From NCBI GenBank assembly GCA_003150395.1, contig QAMI01000016.1:1-60625 (forward strand): a stretch of DNA of 60,625 nt, written 5' to 3'. This DNA is from Candidatus Gastranaerophilales bacterium. Lineage in GTDB: Bacteria; Cyanobacteriota; Vampirovibrionia; Gastranaerophilales; Gastranaerophilaceae. Below the pieces are notes generated by a model, which was given only the letters and a program-made list of their open reading frames with translations, ran no database searches and was not told the DNA's origin. Positions within the stretch are counted from its first letter, which is position 1; every line of letters starts with the position of its first letter. Made by a program: the position numbers and the translations under genes. Below are positions 41,893 through 50,497 of this stretch, piece by piece.

Positions 41893-42411
41893 ATGAAAAT
41901 ATTTTTAAACGCAGGTCATGGCGGGAGTGATCCCGGAGCTGTGTCAAAAAACGGGTTAAAGGAAAAAGATGTAGCAAAGAATATTTGCGATATTCTTGCG
42001 CAGAAACTCCGTAATGCGGGGCATTCTGTAATTGTGTATCAGGAACAAAAATCTTATTTTGAGATATCAAGGGAAGAAAACAAAAGCGGCGCAGATTTGT
42101 TTGTATCAGTTCATTGCAACAGTTTTTCAAGCCCATGTGCAAACGGGGTTGAAACATTGTATTATCCGACATCCGCAAATGGGAAACGTCTTGCAGAATA
42201 TGTTCAAAATTCACTGTTAAAACAAACCGGACTTTTTAACCGCGGGTGTAAAATGCGTCGGGATTTGCATGTATTGAAGTCGACAAAAGCTCCGGCGGTA
42301 CTTGTAGAAACCGCATTTATTTCAAACCCTGAAGAGGAAAAATTATTGAGAGATAAGCCGGAAATGTTTGCGGAAGGAATTTTTCAGGGGATAAAGGATT
42401 ATATAAGTTAG
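41893..42411 (+). CDS. Endolysin, N-acetylmuramoyl-L-alanine amidase (Amidase_3)
   Basis: 172 aa, an Amidase_3 domain alone without wall-binding domain. Zinc/active-site motifs: NAGHGGSDPG (first His), SVHCNS (second His) and the LVETAFISNPEE Glu. No signal peptide, consistent with holin-dependent release. Cuts the peptide from MurNAc at the end of infection. Last late gene, followed by a strong terminator. Confidence 0.92.
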   Translation: MKIFLNAGHGGSDPGAVSKNGLKEKDVAKNICDILAQKLRNAGHSVIVYQEQKSYFEISREENKSGADLFVSVHCNSFSSPCANGVETLYYPTSANGKRLAEYVQNSLLKQTGLFNRGCKMRRDLHVLKSTKAPAVLVETAFISNPEEEKLLRDKPEMFAEGIFQGIKDYIS

Positions 42412-42434
42412 CTCTCTCTTCTTATTTAAGCGGC

Positions 42435-42464
42435 AGCCTTGATTTTATGAATCAAGGCTTTTTG
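42435..42464. terminator. Terminator of the late operon
   Basis: AGCCTTGATT (42435-42444) and AATCAAGGCT (42450-42459) form a perfect 10-bp stem with a 5-nt loop, followed by TTTTTG. Serves both the lysis genes and perhaps the convergent gene at 42466. Confidence 0.9.
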
Positions 42465-42465
42465 T

Positions 42466-42735
42466 TTATTTAACTATATCTATCAGTTCTTTTTCACTAA
42501 AAGCAAGAAAAATTTCATTTTTACCGATATTTTGATTTTTAATAATAGGAATGGATATATAAACTTTTTTATTAAAATAAGTCAAATTATCTAGAGCAAT
42601 ACTATTTTCATGAATCGTATTAATAACTACAGCATAAGGTATTTTTTTATTTTCAGTATCTCTGGATTTTTTAATAGATAGATCAATAGAATCTAAGATT
42701 GTTTGATTTTTATTAATTTTAAAATAATTAGTCAT
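42466..42735 (-). CDS. Prophage-end protein of unknown function
   Basis: 89 aa if started at the ATG at 42735. The frame stays open upstream to the arm repeat at 42845-42865, so the true start is uncertain. Contains KKIPYAVVINTIHENSIALD and NIGKNEIFLAFSEKELIDIV. No family recognised. As the last gene before attR it is a typical place for a moron expressed by the lysogen. Confidence 0.4.
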   Translation of the reverse strand: MTNYFKINKNQTILDSIDLSIKKSRDTENKKIPYAVVINTIHENSIALDNLTYFNKKVYISIPIIKNQNIGKNEIFLAFSEKELIDIVK

Positions 42736-42844
42736 GTCAAAGAATATTTTACCAAAATTGAAAATTAATATCAAACCTCTATCTACTGTTATAACGCTCA
42801 CTTGAAATGAATTGTTTGTTATTTGAAATTTTGACGTGAAAAAT

Positions 42845-42865
42845 GGGTGACTTTTGGGTGACAAA
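42845..42865. repeat. Right integrase arm-type site (2 x GGGTGAC)
   Basis: Identical over 21 bp to 757-777. It is 125 bp before attR. The stretch 42866-42990 is gene-free, AT-rich, and contains GATTACAA twice. Confidence 0.6.
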
Positions 42866-42990
42866 ATTATAAAAACTTACAAAAAATTGTGAAAGATTAC
42901 AATAGATTACAAAAAGTAAAATAGTCTGAAATGCAATTATATATTAAAATATAAGAAATTATAAAAAATTGCAAGAAGTCAAATTTATAA

Positions 42991-43038
42991 CTACGAACCA
43001 AAAGGTCGGGGGTTCGAATCCCTCCGCGCGTAAGGTTT
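42991..43038 (+). repeat. attR core (48-bp direct repeat)
   Basis: Exact copy of 640-687. It contains only the 3' half of tRNA-Arg, so this is not a second tRNA. Phage DNA ends here. Confidence 0.95.
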
Positions 43039-43040
43039 AT

Positions 43041-43080
43041 AAAATAAGTGTTTCAAGCTTTTTTGAAACACTTATTTTTT
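43041..43080. terminator. Original tRNA-Arg terminator, now beyond attR
   Basis: AAAATAAGTGTTTCAA (43041-43056) pairs with TTGAAACACTTATTTT (43063-43078), 16 bp with a 6-nt loop and T-run. Before integration it followed the tRNA directly. It also ends the convergent gene at 43079. Confidence 0.85.
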
Positions 43081-43435
43081 AGTAAATTATCTTTGATTTG
43101 TCGGCGTTTTTTATAACTGAATCGATGTCAGCATCGGAAAGTTTATTCTTAATAATATAATTTATAACCGGCATGTTGTAGTTTTTGTGTGTAAATTCAG
43201 GATTTTCTTTCAAAAATTTTTCAGCAAGCGCAAGTTTAAGCTCTTTGTCATCTCCGAGAAACTGAAATAGTTGAAAATTGTCATATAACCTTTCGCCGTT
43301 TTTATTTTTTAAGCTGGCAGCGGCTTTTATAACTTCAAAATCTTTTTCTGTTTTTATTGCGCTGGCAAAATCGTCCGCCCACATTGTTGAAATCGCAAGT
43401 TCTTCTAAAAATTTGTTAATTTTCTCATCAGACAT
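43079..43435 (-). CDS. Host protein of unknown function
   Basis: 118 aa from the ATG at 43435 (GAAAGG upstream). Helical, with AISTMWADDFASAIKTEKDF and DDKELKLALAEKFLKENPEF. No family recognised; no membrane segment or signal. Confidence 0.6.
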   Translation of the reverse strand: MSDEKINKFLEELAISTMWADDFASAIKTEKDFEVIKAAASLKNKNGERLYDNFQLFQFLGDDKELKLALAEKFLKENPEFTHKNYNMPVINYIIKNKLSDADIDSVIKNADKSKIIY

Positions 43436-43543
43436 AATCAATAACCTTTCTGATAAAATTCACGGATTTTCTTTTGCAATTCTTGAGAAAAAGAGTGCAA
43501 AATGTTACCTTTTTTAACAAATTCTCAAATATATTAATCCTAC

Positions 43544-43572
43544 TTGCATTTTGCCTTTTTCTCCGTTAAAAT
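43544..43572 (+). promoter_or_regulatory. Promoter of amidohydrolase-yjbQ operon
   Basis: TTGCAT (43544-43549), 17-bp spacer, TAAAAT (43567-43572), then AAAGGGGAT as ribosome binding site before the ATG at 43591. Confidence 0.55.
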
Positions 43573-43590
43573 CAATTTAAAGGGGATATT

Positions 43591-44901
43591 ATGAAGTGCT
43601 ATAAATCAAAATGGATTTTAACATCCGAAGGTGAAATTCTTAAAGATTACGCAATTGTTGTTGACGAAGGCAAAATTATTGATATAATTCCTAATTCTCA
43701 AGTTGATTTTGAAGAAAAAGTTGTTAAGGATTTAGGTAATTCAGTAATCACTCCGGGATTTATTGATTTGTTCACTCAATATCAATATACAGAGGTTGGC
43801 GGGGTAAAGCCTCTTGCTTTCAAAAATAAATTAAAAAAACTTTTCCAAACTGTTGCAAAAAAATACACTTTTGCCGGCGTAAAACCTGATAATTATTCGC
43901 TTAAATGGGCAAATATTCTAAGTGATTATTATGCGATGGACAGACAGGAGAAAATCAACTCCTTCAAAATCGGAATTGAAGAATCCATAAAGGCCGGAAC
44001 AACTTGCATTGCACAGGTTTCAAAGGAATTTAAATACTTTGATATTATCAATAAAGTTCCAATTAAGAATTATCTGTTTTTTGAAGTGTTTGCAGATTCT
44101 TCAGAAAAGAGTAAGAAAAAGTTCAAAGATTTGAGAGCAAAAGTTGAGGATTTAATTTACCATAAGGGCGAAAACACTCATATTGGGATTATGCTTCACT
44201 CAATCTCAAGCGTGCACAAAAAATTATGGGAACTGTTTTCAAAATACTGCCGCAAGCATAATATGCTTGTGATGACACGTTTTGCAGAATCTCAGGATGA
44301 AATAGAATGGCTGAATTTCGGTTTTTCTGATATTGATTTGCTTCATAAATTTATGGGTTTCAGAAAAATTACACCTTACGCAAAAGGTGTAACGCCGGTT
44401 GAATATCTTAGTAATTTAAAGGTTTTAACAAAGAAAATCATTGCGGCTAACGCAAACTATGCTGACGAAAACGAACTTCAAAAACTTGCTGAAACTGGTG
44501 TTAAATATGTTTATCAGCCTTATTACAGTGAAGAAATCTGTAATAAAAAGCTTTCATTTGAAACAGTTTTGAAATATTTCAAAGAAAATTTTGGATTTTC
44601 AACCCAAAGTTTCGCGCCAAAGAAGGATTTTAGTCTGCTGCGACTCGCAAATATCGTAAACGAAGAGGTTAATCTTCCGATAGAAGAATTAATTAAATAT
44701 TTGACTATTTATCCGGCAAAAATTTTACGTCTGGAAAATACTACCGGGTCTATTAAAATTGGCAAAGATGCAGATTTCAATGTCTTTAAGCTTGATGAAG
44801 GCGAAGATTTTAATGTATTGAAAAGGTTTGCAATTCCGTATTCCACATATTCAAAAGGCCGCAAACTCGTTAAAGCAGGCAATGTAAGGTTCTCATTATG
44901 A
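43591..44901 (+). CDS. Amidohydrolase-fold protein lacking usual metal ligands
   Basis: 436 aa with the overall form of the MTA/SAH deaminase group of amidohydrolases: N-terminal beta region (GEILKDYAIVVDEGKIIDII), VITPGFIDL, a barrel and the C-terminal IGKDADFNVFKLDEG. The normal HxH after GFIDL is FTQYQ here, HxAE reads RFAES, and the later His/Asp sites are not evident (ANANYAD). One His remains in MLHSIS. It may be a non-catalytic paralogue or use another chemistry. Overlaps yjbQ by 4 bp. Confidence 0.75.
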   Translation: MKCYKSKWILTSEGEILKDYAIVVDEGKIIDIIPNSQVDFEEKVVKDLGNSVITPGFIDLFTQYQYTEVGGVKPLAFKNKLKKLFQTVAKKYTFAGVKPDNYSLKWANILSDYYAMDRQEKINSFKIGIEESIKAGTTCIAQVSKEFKYFDIINKVPIKNYLFFEVFADSSEKSKKKFKDLRAKVEDLIYHKGENTHIGIMLHSISSVHKKLWELFSKYCRKHNMLVMTRFAESQDEIEWLNFGFSDIDLLHKFMGFRKITPYAKGVTPVEYLSNLKVLTKKIIAANANYADENELQKLAETGVKYVYQPYYSEEICNKKLSFETVLKYFKENFGFSTQSFAPKKDFSLLRLANIVNEEVNLPIEELIKYLTIYPAKILRLENTTGSIKIGKDADFNVFKLDEGEDFNVLKRFAIPYSTYSKGRKLVKAGNVRFSL

Positions 44902-45314
44902 CGGTTATAAATGAAAAGTTCACTGTCCATACAAAAGGCAATACGCAAATAATTGATATTACGCGACAGGTTCAAAACGCAGTCTATCGCCACAATCTTC
45001 AAAATGCAGTTGTCCATGTTTATGTTGCAGGGAGCACTGTATCAATAACTAATATTGAATTTGAACCGGGTTTGCTAAAAGATTTGCCGGAAGCTCTGGA
45101 GAAATTTGCTCCAATTGCAGCAGAATATCATCATGACGAAACCTGGCATGACGGCAATGGCTATGCGCATGTAAGAGCTTCAATAGTCGGTAACAACACA
45201 ATGGTGCCGTTAATGGAGGGTGCGTTGCAGCTTGGACAGTGGCAGCAAATTGTATTAATTGATTTTGATAATAAAGCAAGAACAAGAACGGTTTACGTTC
45301 AAATAGTATATTAA
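44898..45314 (+). CDS. yjbQ: YjbQ family protein (UPF0047)
   Basis: 138 aa, full length. The family core HHDETWHDGNGYAHVRAS (about residues 75-92) with its His cluster and GQWQQIVLIDFDNKARTRTV near the end are clear. Family members have weak thiamine-phosphate synthase activity in vitro; the physiological role is uncertain. Translationally coupled (ATGA) to the amidohydrolase. Confidence 0.92.
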   Translation: MTVINEKFTVHTKGNTQIIDITRQVQNAVYRHNLQNAVVHVYVAGSTVSITNIEFEPGLLKDLPEALEKFAPIAAEYHHDETWHDGNGYAHVRASIVGNNTMVPLMEGALQLGQWQQIVLIDFDNKARTRTVYVQIVY

Positions 45315-45356
45315 AGGAGGAAAAACCATGAAAAGTGTTGCTATGATTGAGTTTCA

Positions 45357-45368
45357 GGGGGGGGGGGG
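45357..45368 (+). repeat. Poly-G tract (12 G) near prepilin start
   Basis: Twelve Gs, the first being the last base of a CAG codon. Eleven or fourteen Gs would restore the prepilin frame from the ATG at 45328. Confidence 0.9.
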
Positions 45369-45894
45369 CGTCTGATAAGCTTACCCTTAAAGGAAAAAGA
45401 CAAGGATTTACATTAAAAAAATTAGTTGAGCGTAAAAATATATTAACCAAAAAGTGTCAAGTTGCATTTACTTTAGCTGAAGTTCTTATCACACTTGGTA
45501 TTATTGGAATTGTTGCATCGATGACGCTTCCGGCATTAATCCACAAAAATCAGAACAAGGCACTGGAAGCTGCTTTAAAAAAGAATTATTCCGCTATTTC
45601 GCAGGCTCTTGATATGTATCAGGCGCAAACTGGCGAAAGAATTAAAGCTGGAGAAATAGAAGGTCGGATGTTGAAAACTGTATTAATGAAATATCTTAAA
45701 TCTGTAAGGGATTGCGGACCAAGTTTTATTGAAAATGTTTGTATAGAAGACTATGAGAGTTCACCTAAACGTTACAAAACTTTTAATAATACGCAATACT
45801 TTAGACAAAACTTGCTTGACGACGGTGTATTTGTCTTACCTGATGGCAGTACAGTAATTCTTGAAAATTCTAACGTTAATGTTAACAGCGGAAG

Positions 45895-45904
45895 TATATA
45901 TATA
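45895..45904 (+). repeat. (TA)5 tract in prepilin gene
   Basis: Five TA units followed by T. Loss of one unit makes the frame continue as ISVDVNGFNKF instead of stopping at 45917-45919. Confidence 0.7.
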
Positions 45905-46213
45905 TCAGCGTTGATGTGAATGGATTTAATAAATTCCCAAATAAATTTGGACAGGATACATTCATGTTCCAGATTGATAATAAAGGACAGCTTTTTCCAA
46001 TGGGTGCACCTGCTACAATGTACTACAGCAGCAGTGAAGAATATTGCTCTAAAACCTCCCGTAATGATATTAATGGTGCAGGCTGTACATACAAGGCTTT
46101 GACTGACAAAAATTACTGGAATAGTTTTTAGAATTCATAAAGGCTGGAAAATATATGCATTACAGTCTTACGAAAAATATTCAACGGTATCCTTTGTCTA
46201 TAATAAGTGTTAT

Positions 46214-47119
46214 TTAATCATGTACAACCTCAAGTATATTCCACTGTTCATCCCACTCTATATATCCAGCAATGTCAATGTTGTGATATTTGTATGGATT
46301 ATTAATATATTGCGGGTTAAAAAGGCCAATTGAATGAAGTCTTTTTATAATATCAGGCAAAAGAGCGGTACTTCCTGCAATAGTACCTTCTTTTGTCGTT
46401 GCTCTTATTCCGTCATAATAGACTTTTGAGTCTGAAAATATCATCTCGTTAAGATTACTTTTCGTAATCGGCAGGCTGTCGCTTATTAAAATAATTTTGT
46501 CAGCGGGTTTCATTTTGAATGCAAGTTTTAACGCGTCATCTGATACATGAACTCCATCGCCTATAATCTCAGTGTATATGCTATCATTAATTAAGGCACT
46601 AAGTGCTGTTGAAACTCCCCGGTGTGCAATTCCGCTCATAGCATTAAAAAGATGAGTTACTCCTCGGCATCCTGTGAGATGACCGCTTATGCAATGACCT
46701 GCCTGAACTCTTACTCCTTTATTCCATAAATATCTTATCAAACCATCATCAAATTCCGGAGCCAAAGTCACAATTTTAATAAATGAATCTTCTATCATTT
46801 GATAATTTTCGATGGTCGGCGTTAAAAAGTATTTTGGATTATGGACTCCGCATTTTTCGACGTTTAGAAAAATTCCTTCCAGATGAATACCAAGAATTTT
46901 TGCCATGTCTTTAGTTTGGGCTGAAGCCGCTTTTTTGATAACTTCAATTTGGTGTTTGATATTCATAATATTGTCGGTAACAAGAGTCGGAAAATATCCG
47001 CCAATCCCGTATTTGAGTAATTCTTTCGATAAATAAAGAATATCTTCGGTTGTGGATTTATTAAAGTCTATACCAAATGCACCATGCATGTGTTGTTCTA
47101 TTAATAGTTTAGTTCTCAT
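46214..47119 (-). CDS. nagA: N-acetylglucosamine-6-phosphate deacetylase
   Basis: 301 aa behind AGGAAAA. Key residues: EQHMHGAFGIDF near the start, metal-binding Glu in GIHLEGIFLN, GHCISGHLTG, THLFNAMSGIAHRG, GDGVHVS and the catalytic Asp in ISDSLP. Shorter than the common 380 aa because the N-terminal beta-sandwich is nearly absent. Follows murE by 15 bp, linking amino-sugar recycling with wall synthesis. Confidence 0.85.
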   Translation of the reverse strand: MRTKLLIEQHMHGAFGIDFNKSTTEDILYLSKELLKYGIGGYFPTLVTDNIMNIKHQIEVIKKAASAQTKDMAKILGIHLEGIFLNVEKCGVHNPKYFLTPTIENYQMIEDSFIKIVTLAPEFDDGLIRYLWNKGVRVQAGHCISGHLTGCRGVTHLFNAMSGIAHRGVSTALSALINDSIYTEIIGDGVHVSDDALKLAFKMKPADKIILISDSLPITKSNLNEMIFSDSKVYYDGIRATTKEGTIAGSTALLPDIIKRLHSIGLFNPQYINNPYKYHNIDIAGYIEWDEQWNILEVVHD

Positions 47120-47134
47120 TTGTGATTTTCCTGA

Positions 47135-48613
47135 TTAAATTACACTGCCTTCGAATACTTTTCTGGCTTCTTCTCTGTCGTCAAAGTGTATTGTACGGTC
47201 TTTTAAAATCTGGTAATTTTCATGACCTTTACCTGCAATCACAACAACGTCATTATTACCTGCAATAGCTTTTAAAAGCACTATTGCGTGGCCTCTGTCA
47301 GGTTCAACTGTTACGGTTTCTGTATTAACGTTTTTGAGACCAGCTATTATATCCGTAATAATTTGCTGCGGATCTTCGCTTCGCGGGTTATCACTTGTTA
47401 TTACAATTTTGTCGGCAAGTCTTTCTGCAATCGCGCCCATTTTTGGACGTTTTGTAGCGTCCCTGTCGCCTCCGCAGCCGAAAAGACAAATAAGTTTACC
47501 ATCTTTTGGCGTAATTTCTCTGGCTGATTTAAGCACATTTTCTAAACCGTCAGGTGTGTGTGCATAATCAACTATTACAAGCGGTTTTTTTGCCACAACC
47601 TCAAAACGTCCGGCAACACCTTTAACATTTTCTAATGCTTTGAGAGCGGTTTTGATGTCAATTCCCATTGCGGTAGAAGCCGTTACTGCGGCAAGTACAT
47701 TATAAACACTGAACATACCATTCATATGAAGATTAACAGAGTATTCTTGCTCTCCATTAAGACAAAGTTTGAATTCTGCACCGTTAAGCGAGAATTTAAT
47801 ATCTTTTGCTATAATGTCGGCATTTTTTTTGACTCCGTAAGTGAAAATTTTAACACCTTCTGGAACTGCGTCTAAAAATTTCTGTGCATAACTGTCGTCT
47901 GCATTAATTACGGCAAAATCCCCTTCTGAAAGTCCTCTAAACAGCAAAGCTTTAGCTTCAAAGTAATTCTCCATTGTGATATGGTAATCGAGATGGTCTT
48001 GTGTAAGATTTGTCAAAACTGCTCCGTTAAACTGGCAGCCGCCTACACGATTTTGTTCGAGTGCATGAGAACTTACTTCCATAACAACATTGTCGATTTT
48101 TTCAACATCCTTAATCATTCTTAGTGTTGCTTGAAGTTCCGGCGCTTGAGGTGTTGTGTGTTTTGCATCGCGGTACTCTCCGTTTGAAGAAAGTTTATAA
48201 CCCAATGTTCCAATTAGTGCACATTTTTCCCCGTTTTCTTCAAGTATTTTTTGTATTAAATGAGTTACTGTCGTTTTTCCGTTTGTCCCTGTAATTCCTA
48301 TTAAATTAATGCCTTTTGACGGGCTTGAGTAGAATCTGTCCGCAATATCAGCGATTTTATGTCTTGTCGATGAAACGACTATTTGAGGAATTTTTCCTGC
48401 TTCTACTGAATGTTCCACCAAAAGTGCAACAGCGCCGTTTTCGATAGCGTTTTGAGCATATTCGTGCCCGTCAGTGTACTCGCCAGTTAGACAAATAAAT
48501 ATATCGCCTTTCTTGGTTGTTTTAGAGTTATAAGAAATTCCTGTTACTTCAACATTTTTGAAATTTATAAGGTCTTTATAATCCAAATGTTCAATTAATT
48601 CGTCAAGTTTCAT
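47135..48613 (-). CDS. murE: UDP-N-acetylmuramoyl-tripeptide synthetase (MurE)
   Basis: 492 aa, normal length. P-loop GITGTNGKTTVTHLI (about residues 108-122), TTPQAPELQATLR, MEVSSHALEQNRV and the DNPR motif ITSDNPRSEDP, which points to meso-diaminopimelate as the added residue. AAAGGAG precedes the ATG. Starts 3 bp after the PBP stop; same operon. Confidence 0.96.
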   Translation of the reverse strand: MKLDELIEHLDYKDLINFKNVEVTGISYNSKTTKKGDIFICLTGEYTDGHEYAQNAIENGAVALLVEHSVEAGKIPQIVVSSTRHKIADIADRFYSSPSKGINLIGITGTNGKTTVTHLIQKILEENGEKCALIGTLGYKLSSNGEYRDAKHTTPQAPELQATLRMIKDVEKIDNVVMEVSSHALEQNRVGGCQFNGAVLTNLTQDHLDYHITMENYFEAKALLFRGLSEGDFAVINADDSYAQKFLDAVPEGVKIFTYGVKKNADIIAKDIKFSLNGAEFKLCLNGEQEYSVNLHMNGMFSVYNVLAAVTASTAMGIDIKTALKALENVKGVAGRFEVVAKKPLVIVDYAHTPDGLENVLKSAREITPKDGKLICLFGCGGDRDATKRPKMGAIAERLADKIVITSDNPRSEDPQQIITDIIAGLKNVNTETVTVEPDRGHAIVLLKAIAGNNDVVVIAGKGHENYQILKDRTIHFDDREEARKVFEGSVI

Positions 48614-48616
48614 CTT

Positions 48617-50371
48617 TTATAATATCTCCTTTGTTGTATTTGTTTTTCCCGGAGTAAATTTATCCGGTTTAAGGTTCATAATTCTTGCTACCTGAGTTGC
48701 AACTTCCTTAAATACAGGTCCTGCAACTGTGTTTCCCCAGATTGCTCCGACTTTTGCGCTGTCCACCATAACATATATCAAGACCTGCGGGTCAGAAGCC
48801 GGCAGATAGCCGATAGTTGATGTGTATGTGTAAGGTGTGTAACCGGAAGCATTTTCTTTAGGCTTTCTTGAAGTTCCGGTTTTGGCAGCAACATTGTAAT
48901 TGTCCATTTTTATAACAGAACGGCCGTTATTGACGCTTGCCGCCAAAAGTTTAGTAATTATTCTTGCTGTTTCCGGAGATACGACTTGCGTGTAGTGAAT
49001 TTTTTGGTCAAATTCTTCCTGAGGATATTTTATAATATGCGGCGTAATTCTGACACCGTTATTTGCAAGAGATTGTACAGCAGAAAGCATTTGCATTGCA
49101 GTAACAGAGGTTCCGTAACCGTAGGACATTGTTGCCTGAATACCTTTGTCCCACTGTGCCCAATATGGAAGAAGTCCTGAAGATTCACCGGGTAAATCAA
49201 TACCTGTTTTAGACCCGAAACCAAAGTTTTTTAATACATCATAAAATTCTTTGGGGGTCATTGTTTTGGCAACATTAATCGCTCCGATGTTGCTGGAATG
49301 TTCAAACAAATATTCCAGCGAGATTTCTCCGGGATACGGGTGAATATCGTAATCGTAATTTTTTATTTCCCAGTTTCCGATTGTTGTTTTTCCTGTATCT
49401 AAAATTTTAGAATGTTCGTTAATTTTTCCAAGGCTCATGGCCGCTGCTACTGTTATAATTTTGAAAGTCGACCCGGGCGGAAAAACGTCTGTCAAAGTCC
49501 AGTTTTTGATTTGTGCCTGAGTTGCTTTTCTGTAATTGTTCGGGTCAAAGGTCGGGTAAACCGCGTATGCCAAAATCTCACCGTTTTTAGGGTTCATAAC
49601 AAGTACAGTTCCGCGTAGTGCTTCTTTTTCTTCAACCATTTTTTCTATTTCTTTTTCGCAAATATGCTGTATTGCAGCATCTATGGTTAAAGTTATATCC
49701 TGACCTTTCGGATTTTGTGTTGTTGCAATCGGGTCGGTTGTAAAATCGTAAATGATTTTACCGTCTCGTGTGCTTTGAAATTTAATTTCATTTTCTACAT
49801 TTTCAAGTTTATCTTTTGCCGTGTATTCAACGCCGTCAGCAATATCAGCATCAAAGTTGTAATATCCCAAAACATGCGCGGCAAGTGTTCCCTGCGGGTA
49901 TTCACGGGTATTTTTTTTGCCCATGGAAATTTCTCTTAAATGCAGTTTTGCAATTTCTTTTGCTGCATTTCTGTCAATGTCTTTTTTTATTGTAATGACC
50001 GGCCCGGGTTTTTTAAGTATATTTACAAGCTGGTCTTTTGGAATTTTTAAAATCGGCGCAAGCTCTTTTGCCAGTTCTTCCGGCGTGCTGTCATAATTTT
50101 CGGGATGAGCATATACGTCAGAATAAACTTTGTCAGTAGCAAGTTTAATTCCGTTTCTGTCAAAAATATCTCCGCGCATAGAAAAAGTTCTTCCAGCCCT
50201 TTGATTTTGTGCACGAACCCTGTATTTGCCCGGATCAATAACCATTATAAAAAATAAATAAATTATTAATGCAGCTGCAAAGCCTACAAAAAATACGTGA
50301 AGCCAGCTCAACAGTTTATCAAATCGTTTAAATCTTTTTTCCTTAGACCGTTCCGGAAGTCTATCTCTCAC
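48617..50371 (-). CDS. Penicillin-binding protein, FtsI/PBP2-type transpeptidase
   Basis: 584 aa from the GTG at 50371, which has AAGGGGAGAGG just upstream. An ATG at 50407 (596 aa) lies only 5 bp after a TATAAT and is less likely. One membrane helix (about residues 25-50, FFVGFAAALIIYLFFIMVI), a dimerisation domain, then the transpeptidase with PPGSTFKII (SxxK), EHSSNIG (SxN) and AAKTGTSRK (KTG). No PASTA repeat. Cross-links septal or cell-wall peptidoglycan; next to murE as in division clusters. Confidence 0.92.
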   Translation of the reverse strand: MRDRLPERSKEKRFKRFDKLLSWLHVFFVGFAAALIIYLFFIMVIDPGKYRVRAQNQRAGRTFSMRGDIFDRNGIKLATDKVYSDVYAHPENYDSTPEELAKELAPILKIPKDQLVNILKKPGPVITIKKDIDRNAAKEIAKLHLREISMGKKNTREYPQGTLAAHVLGYYNFDADIADGVEYTAKDKLENVENEIKFQSTRDGKIIYDFTTDPIATTQNPKGQDITLTIDAAIQHICEKEIEKMVEEKEALRGTVLVMNPKNGEILAYAVYPTFDPNNYRKATQAQIKNWTLTDVFPPGSTFKIITVAAAMSLGKINEHSKILDTGKTTIGNWEIKNYDYDIHPYPGEISLEYLFEHSSNIGAINVAKTMTPKEFYDVLKNFGFGSKTGIDLPGESSGLLPYWAQWDKGIQATMSYGYGTSVTAMQMLSAVQSLANNGVRITPHIIKYPQEEFDQKIHYTQVVSPETARIITKLLAASVNNGRSVIKMDNYNVAAKTGTSRKPKENASGYTPYTYTSTIGYLPASDPQVLIYVMVDSAKVGAIWGNTVAGPVFKEVATQVARIMNLKPDKFTPGKTNTTKEIL

Positions 50372-50462
50372 AGGACCTCTCCCCTTTACATAGAAATATT
50401 TTAGCATAAGGAATTATAAAAGCATTAAATATTAACGAATATTTACTAATATTTTTCAGGCA

Positions 50463-50491
50463 TTGTTTTTTCTTAAATTAAATACTATAAT
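50463..50491 (+). promoter_or_regulatory. Promoter of the amidase gene
   Basis: TTGTTT (50463-50468), 17-bp spacer, TATAAT (50486-50491). Only six bases separate it from the ATG at 50498, and there is no ribosome binding site, so the mRNA is probably leaderless. Confidence 0.65.
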
Positions 50492-50497
50492 AAAACC

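Larger units (their letters stand above)
45328..46131 (+). pseudogene. Type IV prepilin-like protein, split by G tract and TA repeat (possibly phase-variable)
   Basis: A strong AAAGGAGG lies before the ATG at 45328, but after ten codons the frame meets 12 Gs and stops at 45373-45375. With 11 Gs it joins a frame with FTLAEVLITLGIIGIVASMT, the prepilin N-methylation helix. That frame stops at 45917 after a (TA)5 tract. With (TA)4 it continues to 46131 through DVNGFNKFPNKFGQDTFMFQ. The reconstructed protein is about 266 aa. Both breaks fall in slippage-prone repeats, so switching is as likely as decay. Confidence 0.75.

Noticed and set aside
42991..43038. A second tRNA-Arg
   Set aside because: Only the 3' half from the anticodon loop on is present; the 5' half is phage DNA. 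It is attR.
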